A DNA stretch of 64,000 bases from Mucilaginibacter flavus (GTDB lineage Bacteria > Bacteroidota > Bacteroidia > Sphingobacteriales > Sphingobacteriaceae), in assembly GCF_030409315.1 (NCBI RefSeq), contig NZ_JAUFPS010000008.1, positions 1 through 64,000 on the forward strand, written 5' to 3'. Below, piece after piece: positions 45,549 to 55,218 of the stretch (position 1 is the stretch's first letter; each line of letters opens with the position of its first letter). Position numbers and translations under genes: made by a program. The notes beneath the pieces are model-generated. The model was given only the letters and a program-made list of their open reading frames with translations, ran no database searches and was not told the DNA's origin.

Positions 45549-48500
45549 TTAGTTAAGCTGTACGGTTCGTTGGTGGCCAAAGCTATCGGTTATGGTTACC
45601 GATGCCATATTGCTTTCAATATTAAAAAATCTACCTGATTGCGACAAGAAAGAACTTCCATTATAAAATTCCTCTTTTGTGGTTTTTCCATCTTTATATT
45701 TAATGGTAGCAAAAGCATCTAAAGGTTGTAAGCTAACCGTTTTTACAGCCCGCCTCAATTCAAATAGCTTCATGGCATCGCGGTTTTGCGTAGCTGCCAA
45801 CAAGTAGCCCCCCTTGGCTCCTCTTAATTTCACCAAAGCCTTGCCATCGCCGGGAATAAACAAACCGCTTTGTAAAATACTCATAGGTTTAAAGCCTCCT
45901 TTACCATCGCCTTTAAGTAGCAAACCGTTAAAAGCATCATAGCGGCCGGTTGCTACTTCGGTGCCGTAATCATTACCGTTAAGGGCTACATCTAAATTTC
46001 CATCACCATCAAAATCATCAACAGTGATGCCGCATAGTTCAGACATTTGCGCGTCAATTGGTAAGGGGATAGCTGTAAATTTACCGCCGCCATCATTACG
46101 CAAATAGCACGATTGCAGGTAATTTGCCTTTAACCTTATGGCACCTTCACGCATTTTAGGCGTCACAACAGAATCCATGGTGGCCGTTGCAAACGAGCGG
46201 TAATTCTGATACCTCACCCTGGTGCCAATAATTTGCTTAATCATGTCATCGCGCCCAAATGCCGGAAACTCCTGTTTAACACCTTCCTGATCTTTCAGAA
46301 AAACGGAAGGAATAGCGTCATAACTGCCATTGTTATCAAAATCCTTAGCGGTTATATAAATAGGGTATTGATCTGATGCTTTATAAAAAGTGTTCAGCCC
46401 GGTGTTACCTACAATATAGTCGATATCGCCATCGTGATCAAAATCGCCGGCGGCAATGGTGTTCCACCAGCCTAATTTATCCTGTATGCCTGTTTTGGGC
46501 GTTACGTTTTTAAATGTGCCTTTATCATTTTCAAGGAAGGTGACGGGCATCCACTCGCCGGTGATTACCAGGTCGGGCCAGCCATCGTTGTTAAAATCGG
46601 TAAAGGTGGCATCGCACACCAGGCCCATATCTTTTAGGGCCGAAGCCACCGAAGCCGATACATCGGTAAATTTAATTACGCCGTTTTTACTATCGTTACG
46701 TAGCACAAAGCTCGATACCGGTTTAGGATAATTCCATGGATCAACACGACCAGATACAAACAAATCCAGCTTACCATCCCGGTTATAATCAGCAGCCTTT
46801 ACGCAAAGTTTACTGGTTAGGTTTTTAGGCAAAGCATCGGGCTGTAGCTTAAAGTTGCCTTTACCATCATTAATATAAAACCTATCCTGGTAGTTGCTTG
46901 ATCCCGGCTCGCTTTCATTACCGCCGCTGGCTATATATAAATCAAGATGACCGTCGCCATCGGCGTCAAACAACAACAGGCCCTCATCTTTCAGCCTTAT
47001 TTTAGGCTGACCGTATGATCCCATATCCATTGGCCCGTTCTGCGTAGCTTCTGCTTTTGCTTGCGGCAACAAATCGCGCTGAATAAATTTACCATTGGGT
47101 TGTTGCAATAATAACTGTGCCGGGTAACGGGTAGTACCACCAATTACCATATCATCAAAGCCATTACCATCAACATCGCCCACAGCTACCGCCGGGGTGT
47201 ATTGCGATAATTTATGCGGAATTAATTTTTGAACATTAAAGTCGATATAGTCATGTTCCTGGTGCTTGTAGCTGATCCCCGCCGATTGGGTCACTTCTTT
47301 AAATAACGATGTATTATTAAACGCAGGCTGTTTAAAGGAATATGGCGTGTGCGCGTCGGTTATTTTTACGTTAAGGGTTTGGTTGGTTTTAACATTGGTT
47401 AAAACCTGCTTTTTACCGTTTGCCCAACTTATAACCACCGAATCTAAATTGGTTATGTTGCCCAAACCAAAGTGGGCTATATTTTGAATGGTTGATAAAT
47501 ATCCCCTGTAAGGCGAGTTTTCATAAACCTGCTGTTTGCCGTGGTTGTAATAAATATTTGCAAACGCGCCAATACCACCTGGGTTTTGTGCCCCGCCATG
47601 GAATTGGATATGCAAATAGTTGTTGTTGGTTTTGTCTTTTTCGCGGGCGGTATTTTTGTAGATGAAAGGCTGATCGTCAATGTTATTGATAATCATATCC
47701 ATAGCGCCATCATTATTTAAATCGGCGTACGCCGCGCCGTTTGAAAATGAGGGAGCGCTTAAGCCCCATTCTTTAGATACATCGGCAAACTGAAGCCCGT
47801 CGGTGTTTTTAAAGGCGTAGTTTGGAATTTTTACGATAGGCACCTGGTCCAGAATTTGCTTACTGGATGCCACCGCGAATGCCGAATTACGAAAGACGAT
47901 AAAATCATGATCGGTAACGTCGCGCGGGTAACCGTTGGTTACTACCAAATCGCGAAGTCCGTCGTTATCAAAATCGGTTAGTAAAGGTCCCCAGCTCCAG
48001 TCGGTTTGGCCAACACCACTTAAAAAAGCGGTTTCGGCAAAAATTGGGGCACCTAGAGAATCATTCTGACCTTTGCGCGGGCCCTGGTTAATTTGTAAAG
48101 TATTACGGGTATATTGGTATTGTTGCCCGTAATGATCAAAGTTTTGAAAAATCTGGTAATTATTTGAGGGCATGAACATCTTTTTGCGGTAATTATCCTC
48201 GGGGTTCATATCTACCTCAAAGGCATCTACCAGGCCATCGTTGTTCACATCTTCAAAATCCTGTCCCATGGCGCTGAAAGACGTATGCTTAAAATACTCT
48301 TTTGATCTGTCGGTAAAAGTGCCGTCACCATTATTAACATACAGGATGTTATCGGGGATAAAATCGTTGGTTACATAAATGTCTTTAAAGCCATCTTTAT
48401 TAATATCTACAATAGTTGCCGCATGCCCGTAGCCCTCAATGCCTATACCCGCTTGTTTAGATACATTGGTAAATACCGGGTGTTTTAATTTAGGGTCCCA

Positions 48501-49166
48501 ATCGTTACGGTAAAGCCTGCCTGTGCTATGATGGCTACCATCTTTAATAACCGGCCTAAAGGTACTTTGGTTATCACTGGCCACAGCCTCGTTTACAGTT
48601 AAGTACATATCCAGGTCACCATCGTTATCATAGTCAAAAAATGAAGCCATGGTAGAGTGGATCTTAATATCCAGGCCATACTCTTTAGCCATTTCCTTAA
48701 ACACCGGAACACCATCCTTACCTACGCCCTGGTTTACATAAAGCAGGTTGGTTCTTTTAACCGAGTCATCAAGCAGGGTATTACATACATAAATATCGGC
48801 AAGCCCATCGTTGTTAATATCCACAACAGCTACGCCCCTGCCCCAGCCTCCCCGGCCGCCAACGCCTGCTTTATCAGTAACATCTTCAAATTTAAAATCG
48901 CCTTTGTTAAGGTATAATTTGTTTGATACCTGGTTGCCCACAAAGTAAATATCCTGTAAACCGTCGTTATTAAAATCGCCTATGCCTACACCACCACCAT
49001 TATAAAGGTTGAGTTTGGTAAGGGGGTTGATCTTATCATCTTCAACAATAGTATTACTAAATGTGATACCCGATTGTGATGAAGGAATTTGCTCAAACAG
49101 GGTAGATTTTTTGCACGCCGATAGTAAACAAATGAACAGGCCGCTTAAAACGTAGATATTCTTCAT
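45549..49166 (-). CDS. Very large FG-GAP/VCBS lipoprotein with ASPIC/UnbV domain (CRTAC1-like)
   Basis: A 1205-residue lipoprotein with lipobox CLLSACKKS. It has about fourteen Ca-binding FG-GAP loops, for example GIGDFNNDGLQDIYFVGN near 59, FFDYDNDGDLDMYLTVN, YADLNNDGAMDMIINN, LFDADGDGHLDLYIASGG, AGDFDHDGDIDYIVGN and VDDFDGDGNLDVALNGN. They form two propellers. Between them, at roughly 515-605, is an ASPIC/UnbV domain (GGIGAFANIYYNHGKQQVYE, then YRGYLSTIQNIAHFGLGN). Such proteins are common beside SusC/SusD genes but have no defined biochemical role; carbohydrate or protein binding is assumed. A hairpin separates it from susD. Confidence 0.85.
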   Translation of the reverse strand: MKNIYVLSGLFICLLSACKKSTLFEQIPSSQSGITFSNTIVEDDKINPLTKLNLYNGGGVGIGDFNNDGLQDIYFVGNQVSNKLYLNKGDFKFEDVTDKAGVGGRGGWGRGVAVVDINNDGLADIYVCNTLLDDSVKRTNLLYVNQGVGKDGVPVFKEMAKEYGLDIKIHSTMASFFDYDNDGDLDMYLTVNEAVASDNQSTFRPVIKDGSHHSTGRLYRNDWDPKLKHPVFTNVSKQAGIGIEGYGHAATIVDINKDGFKDIYVTNDFIPDNILYVNNGDGTFTDRSKEYFKHTSFSAMGQDFEDVNNDGLVDAFEVDMNPEDNYRKKMFMPSNNYQIFQNFDHYGQQYQYTRNTLQINQGPRKGQNDSLGAPIFAETAFLSGVGQTDWSWGPLLTDFDNDGLRDLVVTNGYPRDVTDHDFIVFRNSAFAVASSKQILDQVPIVKIPNYAFKNTDGLQFADVSKEWGLSAPSFSNGAAYADLNNDGAMDMIINNIDDQPFIYKNTAREKDKTNNNYLHIQFHGGAQNPGGIGAFANIYYNHGKQQVYENSPYRGYLSTIQNIAHFGLGNITNLDSVVISWANGKKQVLTNVKTNQTLNVKITDAHTPYSFKQPAFNNTSLFKEVTQSAGISYKHQEHDYIDFNVQKLIPHKLSQYTPAVAVGDVDGNGFDDMVIGGTTRYPAQLLLQQPNGKFIQRDLLPQAKAEATQNGPMDMGSYGQPKIRLKDEGLLLFDADGDGHLDLYIASGGNESEPGSSNYQDRFYINDGKGNFKLQPDALPKNLTSKLCVKAADYNRDGKLDLFVSGRVDPWNYPKPVSSFVLRNDSKNGVIKFTDVSASVASALKDMGLVCDATFTDFNNDGWPDLVITGEWMPVTFLENDKGTFKNVTPKTGIQDKLGWWNTIAAGDFDHDGDIDYIVGNTGLNTFYKASDQYPIYITAKDFDNNGSYDAIPSVFLKDQEGVKQEFPAFGRDDMIKQIIGTRVRYQNYRSFATATMDSVVTPKMREGAIRLKANYLQSCYLRNDGGGKFTAIPLPIDAQMSELCGITVDDFDGDGNLDVALNGNDYGTEVATGRYDAFNGLLLKGDGKGGFKPMSILQSGLFIPGDGKALVKLRGAKGGYLLAATQNRDAMKLFELRRAVKTVSLQPLDAFATIKYKDGKTTKEEFYNGSSFLSQSGRFFNIESNMASVTITDSFGHQRTVQLN

Positions 49167-49188
49167 TAATTTGGTACAGTTGGCTAAT

Positions 49189-49217
49189 AAAAAAGGTGGA
49201 GGTAATTACCTCCACCT
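49189..49217 (-). terminator. Terminator/attenuator after the second susD
   Basis: AGGTGGAGGTAA (49194-49205) is followed at once by its perfect complement TTACCTCCACCT (49206-49217). On the minus strand a T6 run follows the hairpin. It should reduce transcription from susCD into the FG-GAP, haloperoxidase and GH2 genes. Confidence 0.7.
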
Positions 49218-49248
49218 AAATTATAATAATTGAACGGGTTATCAAAAA

Positions 49249-51024
49249 TTAATAACCAGGGTTTTGTTTTAATTTACCAGCACCTGTTGATGCAGAAAGA
49301 TCAATTTGGGCTTGTGGTATTGGGTAATACTCGTTTCTGCCTTTTGTAAATTTAGCGCCGCTCAATTGGTTATTGATGTTAACATCATAAGCAAAGAAAG
49401 CATTGATCTCATCAGCCATGCTGCCAGTTCCCTGGTCCCAACGCTGTAAGTCAAAGAAACGCTGACCTTCCATACCTAACTCCAATTTCCTTTCAAAATG
49501 GATAGCGGTACGGGCATAAGCTTTATCGGCAAATGCACCTGCAGGGTAGGGTTTTACAAGGTAGTTATCAGCAGGAGTAGTTTTAGTAGTGTACTCAGAT
49601 TTTGACGGATCATAAGCAGAGCCTTTATAAACCCACCAGGTAGTATTTGCAGCACGGTTACGTACCATGTTAACATACGCTAAAGCCTGATCTGTGCTAC
49701 CAACTTCAACTTCTGCCTCAGCAGCCATTAAAAGCACGTCAGCAAAACGCATTAGGTTTACGTTATTTGAAGTAACCTCGTTTGCAGCCCAGTAGTTTTC
49801 AGTGCTTGAGTTTGTGCCTTTTTCTGCTGATGAATAAACGTTTTTACGTGGGTTGAAAACACCATCTGTAGGGTCACGAATCCAGCTTGCAGGAGGATTG
49901 CCCCAATCAAGATAAGGAATACCAGGACGGCCCATAGTGATATCAATACGTGGATCAACCGTACCAGTGTAAGGATCAGTTTTACCACTTACCAGTTTAC
50001 CGGTGTTATAAGTGGTAAACAATGGCAAACCGTTTGCATCTGTTTTAAATGAGTTACCTAATGACTGTGATGGGTTAAACCAACCGCAGCAGGCACCAGG
50101 ACCGCTATTGTATGGGAAGTTCAACTCGTCGCCGGTGTTACCGTTGTTACCGCCAGAGTTATCATTAACTGAAGCTTGTGCAGCAAATACAGATTCAACA
50201 CCGTTTTTCTGACCAGCCTGAGGGCTAAAGTTTTTCTGGAAGTTTGTATTTAAAGCGTAGTGAGTAGCGCCATCTTCAGGGCGTACACCGTTAGCGATAA
50301 AATCATCAAATTTAGCTTTAGCTTGTGCGTATTTATGCTCAAACATGTAGGCTTTAGCAAGATATGCTTCGGCAATCCATTTGTTTGCACGGCCTTTGCT
50401 GCCGGTTTTAGCAGGCATGTTATCAACACCAGCCTGTAAATCAGCTTCGATATTTGGCCAGATATCCTTATCGTTTGGCTGGTTACCATCGGTAACAGTT
50501 TCATCAACATAAGGAATCATGTTGTACATCTTTTTTAATTCAAAGTAGTAGTAACCTCTTAAGAAACGAGCCTCGCCGGTAATCTGTTTAGCGTCATCAG
50601 CAGAGATATCTTTTGCTAATTTCAAGGTACGTAATACGTCATTCGCACGTACAACACCATCAAAGCATAAAGTGTATTTTGATGTGATGTATGGGTTTGA
50701 TGTAGTTTCGTTAAAGTTACCTACAGGCAAAGCATCGTTACCACCGTCTGATGGTTCAGAACCTTTGTAAGCATCACCAGCGGCAACACTACCAAACAGC
50801 CAGTTTGAACCGGCAGCATCAATACCGCCACCAATACCACCTACACCATCTAATAAAGAGTAATCGCCAATCAATAAACTTTCAACACCGGTTTTGTTGG
50901 CCACAATTGCCGGGCTTAAACTTTGCAAAATTGGCCTGTTCAACATGTCTTTATGACATGCATATACCAGGCACACTAATAATAGTGCCAACGGTATGAT
51001 CAGTTTTTTTTGTAATTTTTTCAT
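49249..51024 (-). CDS. SusD/RagB-family outer-membrane lipoprotein
   Basis: A 591-residue surface lipoprotein with lipobox LVCLVYACHK. The SusD fold is visible in the helices TGEARFLRGYYYFELKKMYN near 149-168 and GRANKWIAEAYLAKAYMFEH near 206, both TPR-like, and in the C-terminal block ERKLELGMEGQRFFDLQRWD with YYPIPQAQIDLS, typical of the main RagB/SusD branch. It works with the SusC encoded 26 bp upstream to take up an oligomeric nutrient. The neighbouring GH2 and GH3 enzymes suggest a beta-linked glycan or glycoconjugate, an inference from context. Confidence 0.96.
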   Translation of the reverse strand: MKKLQKKLIIPLALLLVCLVYACHKDMLNRPILQSLSPAIVANKTGVESLLIGDYSLLDGVGGIGGGIDAAGSNWLFGSVAAGDAYKGSEPSDGGNDALPVGNFNETTSNPYITSKYTLCFDGVVRANDVLRTLKLAKDISADDAKQITGEARFLRGYYYFELKKMYNMIPYVDETVTDGNQPNDKDIWPNIEADLQAGVDNMPAKTGSKGRANKWIAEAYLAKAYMFEHKYAQAKAKFDDFIANGVRPEDGATHYALNTNFQKNFSPQAGQKNGVESVFAAQASVNDNSGGNNGNTGDELNFPYNSGPGACCGWFNPSQSLGNSFKTDANGLPLFTTYNTGKLVSGKTDPYTGTVDPRIDITMGRPGIPYLDWGNPPASWIRDPTDGVFNPRKNVYSSAEKGTNSSTENYWAANEVTSNNVNLMRFADVLLMAAEAEVEVGSTDQALAYVNMVRNRAANTTWWVYKGSAYDPSKSEYTTKTTPADNYLVKPYPAGAFADKAYARTAIHFERKLELGMEGQRFFDLQRWDQGTGSMADEINAFFAYDVNINNQLSGAKFTKGRNEYYPIPQAQIDLSASTGAGKLKQNPGY

Positions 51025-51050
51025 AACTTTTATTTAAAAATATGTTTGCA

Positions 51051-54000
51051 TTAAAAAGTGGCGTTAACACCAATGTTGTATATTTTTTGGTTAGCTGGGT
51101 AGTTACCAAAATCAATTCCGGTACTGGTATTATCAGTTGTGCTTGATGGTTGCAACTCAGGATCCAAACCACTGTATTTGGTAATGGTGAACAAGTTGTT
51201 GGCCAGGAAGTAGAACCTTAATTTTTTGATACCTAAGCTTTTGATTTGTGAATTTGGAATAGTATAACCCAAAGTTAATGATTTCAACCTTACATAAGTG
51301 CCACTTTCAACGTACCATGAGTTTGGCTGACCAGTATTATCAGCATTTGCTGTACGGGTTAAAACCGGGATAGTTGCATTGGTATTATCAGCACCTGGTT
51401 TCCATACTTTAGGGCCTAAAATGTCGGCACTTACGTTACCTGTAAATACTTGTGGGAAGTAAGTCCAGTATTTAACGTAGTTAAACACTTTGCCACCAAA
51501 TGAACCGTAAAGGAATGCATTAAAGTCAAAGTTTTTATAGCTCATGTTTAATGTAAAACCACCGGTAAATTTAGGGTTAGGGTTACCAATAAAGGTTTTA
51601 TCGTTTGCATCTATTTTACCATCGTGGTTAATATCCGCGTATTTAAACAACCCTGGTTTCGCGTTACCATCGGTTGGTGAAGCGGCAATATCTGCAGCAT
51701 CTTTGTATAAACCGATAACTTGGTACCCGTAGAACTCACCTACCGGCTGACCTGGTTGTAACCTTACAAAATTTTGCAAACGAGTTGAACCATTACTATT
51801 TCTGTCCTGATATTTAATACCATTTAAATCTTTTACAAGGTTGGAGTAATGGCTTACATTCAAACCTAAATCGTATTTGAATTCGCTGCCAACATTACCA
51901 TGGTAATTAGCTGTTAACTCCACACCATTGTTTTGAATGTTACCACCGTTAACATATGGAAGGTTTGGTACTGCAACTGTTGCAAGCGCTAAAGAAGGAT
52001 CTGTTGATGGGAATAATAAACCGGTAACTGATTTTTGGAAATACTCGAAAGATAAATCTAACTTGTTGTTTAAGATGGTTGCATCAAAACCAATGTTTTT
52101 GATTTTGTCAGTTTCCCAGGTAGTAGCTAAGTTACCTAATTGAGTTTTGTATAAACCTGTAACTGTTGTGTTACCTGTGCCATTGATATCGTAGTTAGCG
52201 TTACCGTTTGATTGTGCATAAAGGTTATATGCATTGCTCAAACGAGTTTCAATACCAGACAGTGAACCTAATGAGCCGTAACCTGCACGAATCTTAAAGT
52301 CATTTAACCAACTGATATCTTTCATGAAGCTTTCTTTTGAAACCCTCCAACCGGCAGTTACTGATGGGAAAGTACCCCATTGGTGGCCAGGTGCAAAGTA
52401 TGAAGAACCGTCACGACGAATAGTACCACTTAACAAATATTTATCGTTAAAGTTGTAATCTAAACGGCCGAAGAATGATTGCAGACCTGCATCAAAAAGC
52501 TGATCGACACCATTGCTTGGTGGGTTTGCACCGTTTGCTACAGTTACGTAGTTAGGGTCAAAAGAGATGTTATAGTTACCACCACCTGCGCGGATGCCAC
52601 GACGGTAAGTAGTAACAGCCTCAGTACCGGCCAAAAACTTAACGCTATGTTTTCCAAACTGTTGGTTATAGTTTAAGGTGTTTGTCCAGGTGTACTGGCT
52701 ATTGTAACCTGCAACTTCGGTAAAACCATTGGTAGAAGTGTTACCTTCTGAGTTTTCGTAAGCTGGTACGGTGTAATAGTAGTAGTAGTAGTTATCTACA
52801 GTACCACCAAAGCTTGTACGAATAGTAAAATGTTTAAGGAAATCAACTTCGGCAAAAATGTTACCATTAATATCCCAGTTGTTATTCCTGTTATTTTTGC
52901 TGCGTTCCTGAACAGCTACCGGGTTACTTGAGTTACCCAAAGCACCTGATCTTGTACCTGCAAAATTGCCGGCTATATCATATACAGGGATAACCGGTGG
53001 TTCGCGGTAAATGTATGATATCGCGTTACCTTCGTTTTGGTTGTTGCTAACGTTAGGATTTCTTTTGTAAAAAATATAAGCATTTTCACCTACACGGATA
53101 TGATTACCAATAGCAAACAAAGTGTTAGCCCTTACCGAATAACGTTTATCGTAAGTGTCAATAAGCGTACCTTGTTGGTTAAAGTAGTTAACCGACATTA
53201 AGTACGTTGATTTTTCGCTACCACCGCTGGCAGTAACGTTGTGGCTTTGAATTGGAGCCGGCTTAAATACCTCGTGAAACCAATCAGTACCTTGTTTATT
53301 TGCCTTGGTGATCTGGTTGTCAGTAATGTAAGGATTTAAAACGTAAGTTGAAGGATCTGTATTTGGAGCACCTGCTTTAGCGCCTTGCGGAGTTAAATAA
53401 TCAGGAACAGTCCATGTGCCTGTGTTGTTTGGGTCATACTGAGCATTACCATTCAACAAGTTACCGGTACCATCGGCTTTAGGTGTATTTTTGTATGATT
53501 CATAAATTGCTTCAACATAAGTTTTTGAATCGGCCAATTTAAAACCATCAGCTAATGGGCGTTGTGTACCGTAATATGCATCATAAGTAACTACCGCGCT
53601 GCCTGTTTTACCTTTTTTAGTAGTAACAACCACAACACCGTTTGAACCACGTACACCATATATGGCAGCAGAACCAGCATCTTTCAGTACCTGGATAGAT
53701 TCGATATCGTTAGGGCTGATATCATTTAACGAGCCTTGAACACCATCGATAACCACTAACGGCTGTGTGTTGTAGATAGAACCTACACCACGCACGTTAA
53801 CCGTAGCACTACCACCTGGGTTACCAGAGTTAATTACTGTTACACCGGCAGCCTGACCTTGTAATAAAGATGCGGTGTTACCAGATGGAACAGTTTTTAA
53901 ACTGGCCACGTTAACTACAGCTACCGAACCGGTAATGTCCTTTTTACGTTGCGAGGTATAACCCGTTACCACAACTTCGTTCAGAGCATTGTTACCGGCA

Positions 54001-54302
54001 ATCAGGGTGATTGTCATGTTGGTATTGCTACCAACTTTTACTTCGGCGGTTTGATAGCCGATGTAAGATACTACCAGCGTTTGGCCGGCGCTTAAGCTAA
54101 GGCTGAATTCGCCGTTAACATCAGTTACAGCGCCCGTAGTAGAACCATTGATACGTACCGACGCACCAATGATAGGCAATTTGTCATCGCTGCCGATAAC
54201 TTTACCCTTGTACTTTGTTTGGGCTGTAACTACCAATGAAGAAACCAGGCAGCATAGTAGCACGCCAAGGAATCTTCCTTTTAGGAGTAAACTTTTAAAC
54301 AT
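51051..54302 (-). CDS. SusC/RagA TonB-dependent transporter
   Basis: A 1083-residue outer-membrane transporter without STN domain. A signal peptide (GRFLGVLLCCLVSSLVVTAQ) is followed by a carboxypeptidase-regulatory-like domain at about 30-105 (GASVRINGSTTGAVTDVNGE), the TonB box and plug at about 108-230 (NNALNEVVVTGYTSQRKKDI), and a large barrel ending in the aromatic NIGVNATF. Because no STN is present, it is not regulated by FecR like the other SusC here; the divergent NUDIX regulator or an unseen factor may control it. It heads the SusC/SusD part of the locus, preceded by a 916-bp gap with strong palindromes. Confidence 0.96.
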   Translation of the reverse strand: MFKSLLLKGRFLGVLLCCLVSSLVVTAQTKYKGKVIGSDDKLPIIGASVRINGSTTGAVTDVNGEFSLSLSAGQTLVVSYIGYQTAEVKVGSNTNMTITLIAGNNALNEVVVTGYTSQRKKDITGSVAVVNVASLKTVPSGNTASLLQGQAAGVTVINSGNPGGSATVNVRGVGSIYNTQPLVVIDGVQGSLNDISPNDIESIQVLKDAGSAAIYGVRGSNGVVVVTTKKGKTGSAVVTYDAYYGTQRPLADGFKLADSKTYVEAIYESYKNTPKADGTGNLLNGNAQYDPNNTGTWTVPDYLTPQGAKAGAPNTDPSTYVLNPYITDNQITKANKQGTDWFHEVFKPAPIQSHNVTASGGSEKSTYLMSVNYFNQQGTLIDTYDKRYSVRANTLFAIGNHIRVGENAYIFYKRNPNVSNNQNEGNAISYIYREPPVIPVYDIAGNFAGTRSGALGNSSNPVAVQERSKNNRNNNWDINGNIFAEVDFLKHFTIRTSFGGTVDNYYYYYYTVPAYENSEGNTSTNGFTEVAGYNSQYTWTNTLNYNQQFGKHSVKFLAGTEAVTTYRRGIRAGGGNYNISFDPNYVTVANGANPPSNGVDQLFDAGLQSFFGRLDYNFNDKYLLSGTIRRDGSSYFAPGHQWGTFPSVTAGWRVSKESFMKDISWLNDFKIRAGYGSLGSLSGIETRLSNAYNLYAQSNGNANYDINGTGNTTVTGLYKTQLGNLATTWETDKIKNIGFDATILNNKLDLSFEYFQKSVTGLLFPSTDPSLALATVAVPNLPYVNGGNIQNNGVELTANYHGNVGSEFKYDLGLNVSHYSNLVKDLNGIKYQDRNSNGSTRLQNFVRLQPGQPVGEFYGYQVIGLYKDAADIAASPTDGNAKPGLFKYADINHDGKIDANDKTFIGNPNPKFTGGFTLNMSYKNFDFNAFLYGSFGGKVFNYVKYWTYFPQVFTGNVSADILGPKVWKPGADNTNATIPVLTRTANADNTGQPNSWYVESGTYVRLKSLTLGYTIPNSQIKSLGIKKLRFYFLANNLFTITKYSGLDPELQPSSTTDNTSTGIDFGNYPANQKIYNIGVNATF

Positions 54303-54613
54303 GAGATTGAGATTTAGTTGATTAATATATTTGATTTAAGATCTTGGTTCTAAAGGTTAGTGCTTCGCTAAGTTTTTAACTGGACTATAACAAGCCTTGC
54401 GACGATTTTTTTGGTGAGAACAAAAAAACCATCAGGCCGGCGCACAAAAAGTGGCCCTGTAAATAATGAAGATTTTAAAATGTTTGAGTGTAAAAGTTTT
54501 ATCATATATGAACTTCCTGCAACAATTTTAATTTATCCCGTTACGCTCCTTTCATGTTCCTTAAACAAGGGCTACATGATCAAAATGTTATAATACTATC
54601 AGAATTTGTTCGG

Positions 54614-54631
54614 TTTCTGGTGTTCCAGAAA
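54614..54631. promoter_or_regulatory. Dyad symmetry, possible operator upstream of susC
   Basis: TTTCTGG-TGTT-CCAGAAA is a perfect 7-bp dyad about 310 bp upstream of the susC start. Position and symmetry suggest a protein-binding site; this is weak evidence. Confidence 0.3.
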
Positions 54632-55002
54632 TTTATATTGGCTATGGAACTAATGTAGTTAGAGTGTATTAGTTACACAAGTGAAAAATATAGATTTACA
54701 AATTAATTATTTATAAAACATTTTAGGGCAGTAAAATCACAAATTGCAGATGTTATATTAATAAATCATTAACAAAACCCCTACTTATTTAAAAATTTTA
54801 TAAAGTTAATTTTGCGCTGTTGGCGCATATATATCATCCGGAATGTTCCTCGACATTAATATTTAAAGCAAGTGCCTTTAAAGCTTTCATTTTTTTGTTG
54901 AGTTGATGCCATTAAAATATTACAAAGTAAAAGATCAAAAAGTGTTAAAATATCATCATGTTTTTACAATAATGTCATCATAACATTTATTATTTTAAGT
55001 AC

Positions 55003-55063
55003 TTATAAATGTAGTTTAAACATTTATAAACAACAATAATAAATGTTTAAACTACATTTATAA
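55003..55063. repeat. Perfect 25-bp inverted repeat
   Basis: The arm at 55003-55027 (starts TTATAAATGTAGTTTAAACA) has its exact reverse complement at 55039-55063, separated by 11 nt (AAACAACAATA). Each arm also contains a smaller palindrome, ATAAATG...CATTTAT. The very AT-rich composition and lack of a T-run argue against a normal terminator. Confidence 0.8.
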
Positions 55064-55113
55064 CGTAGAAAACGCCCTGACATATTCGTCATAAAAATGG
55101 CTTTAAAGCAAAA

Positions 55114-55146
55114 AAAGCGCTATGCATTTAACATGCATAGCACTTT
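55114..55146 (-). terminator. Terminator of the GH3 gene
   Basis: GCTATGCAT (55119-55127) pairs with ATGCATAGC (55133-55141). The stem extends imperfectly through AAAG/CTTT, and the minus strand reads a T-run after it. It lies about 75 bp beyond the GH3 stop. Confidence 0.6.
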
Positions 55147-55218
55147 GCTGATTACCGCAATTATGGCGGCACAATTTCACATCATATATTATTTATAAAC
55201 ATATAAGGCTTTTATATT

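Larger units (their letters stand above)
54303..55218. other. 916-bp AT-rich gap between the GH3 gene and susC
   Basis: No convincing gene on either strand. It holds the dyad at 54614-54631, the long inverted repeat at 55003-55063 and the GH3 terminator at 55114-55146. It must contain the susC promoter; no clear TAnnTTTG with a matching -33 was identified on the minus strand. Confidence 0.7.
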
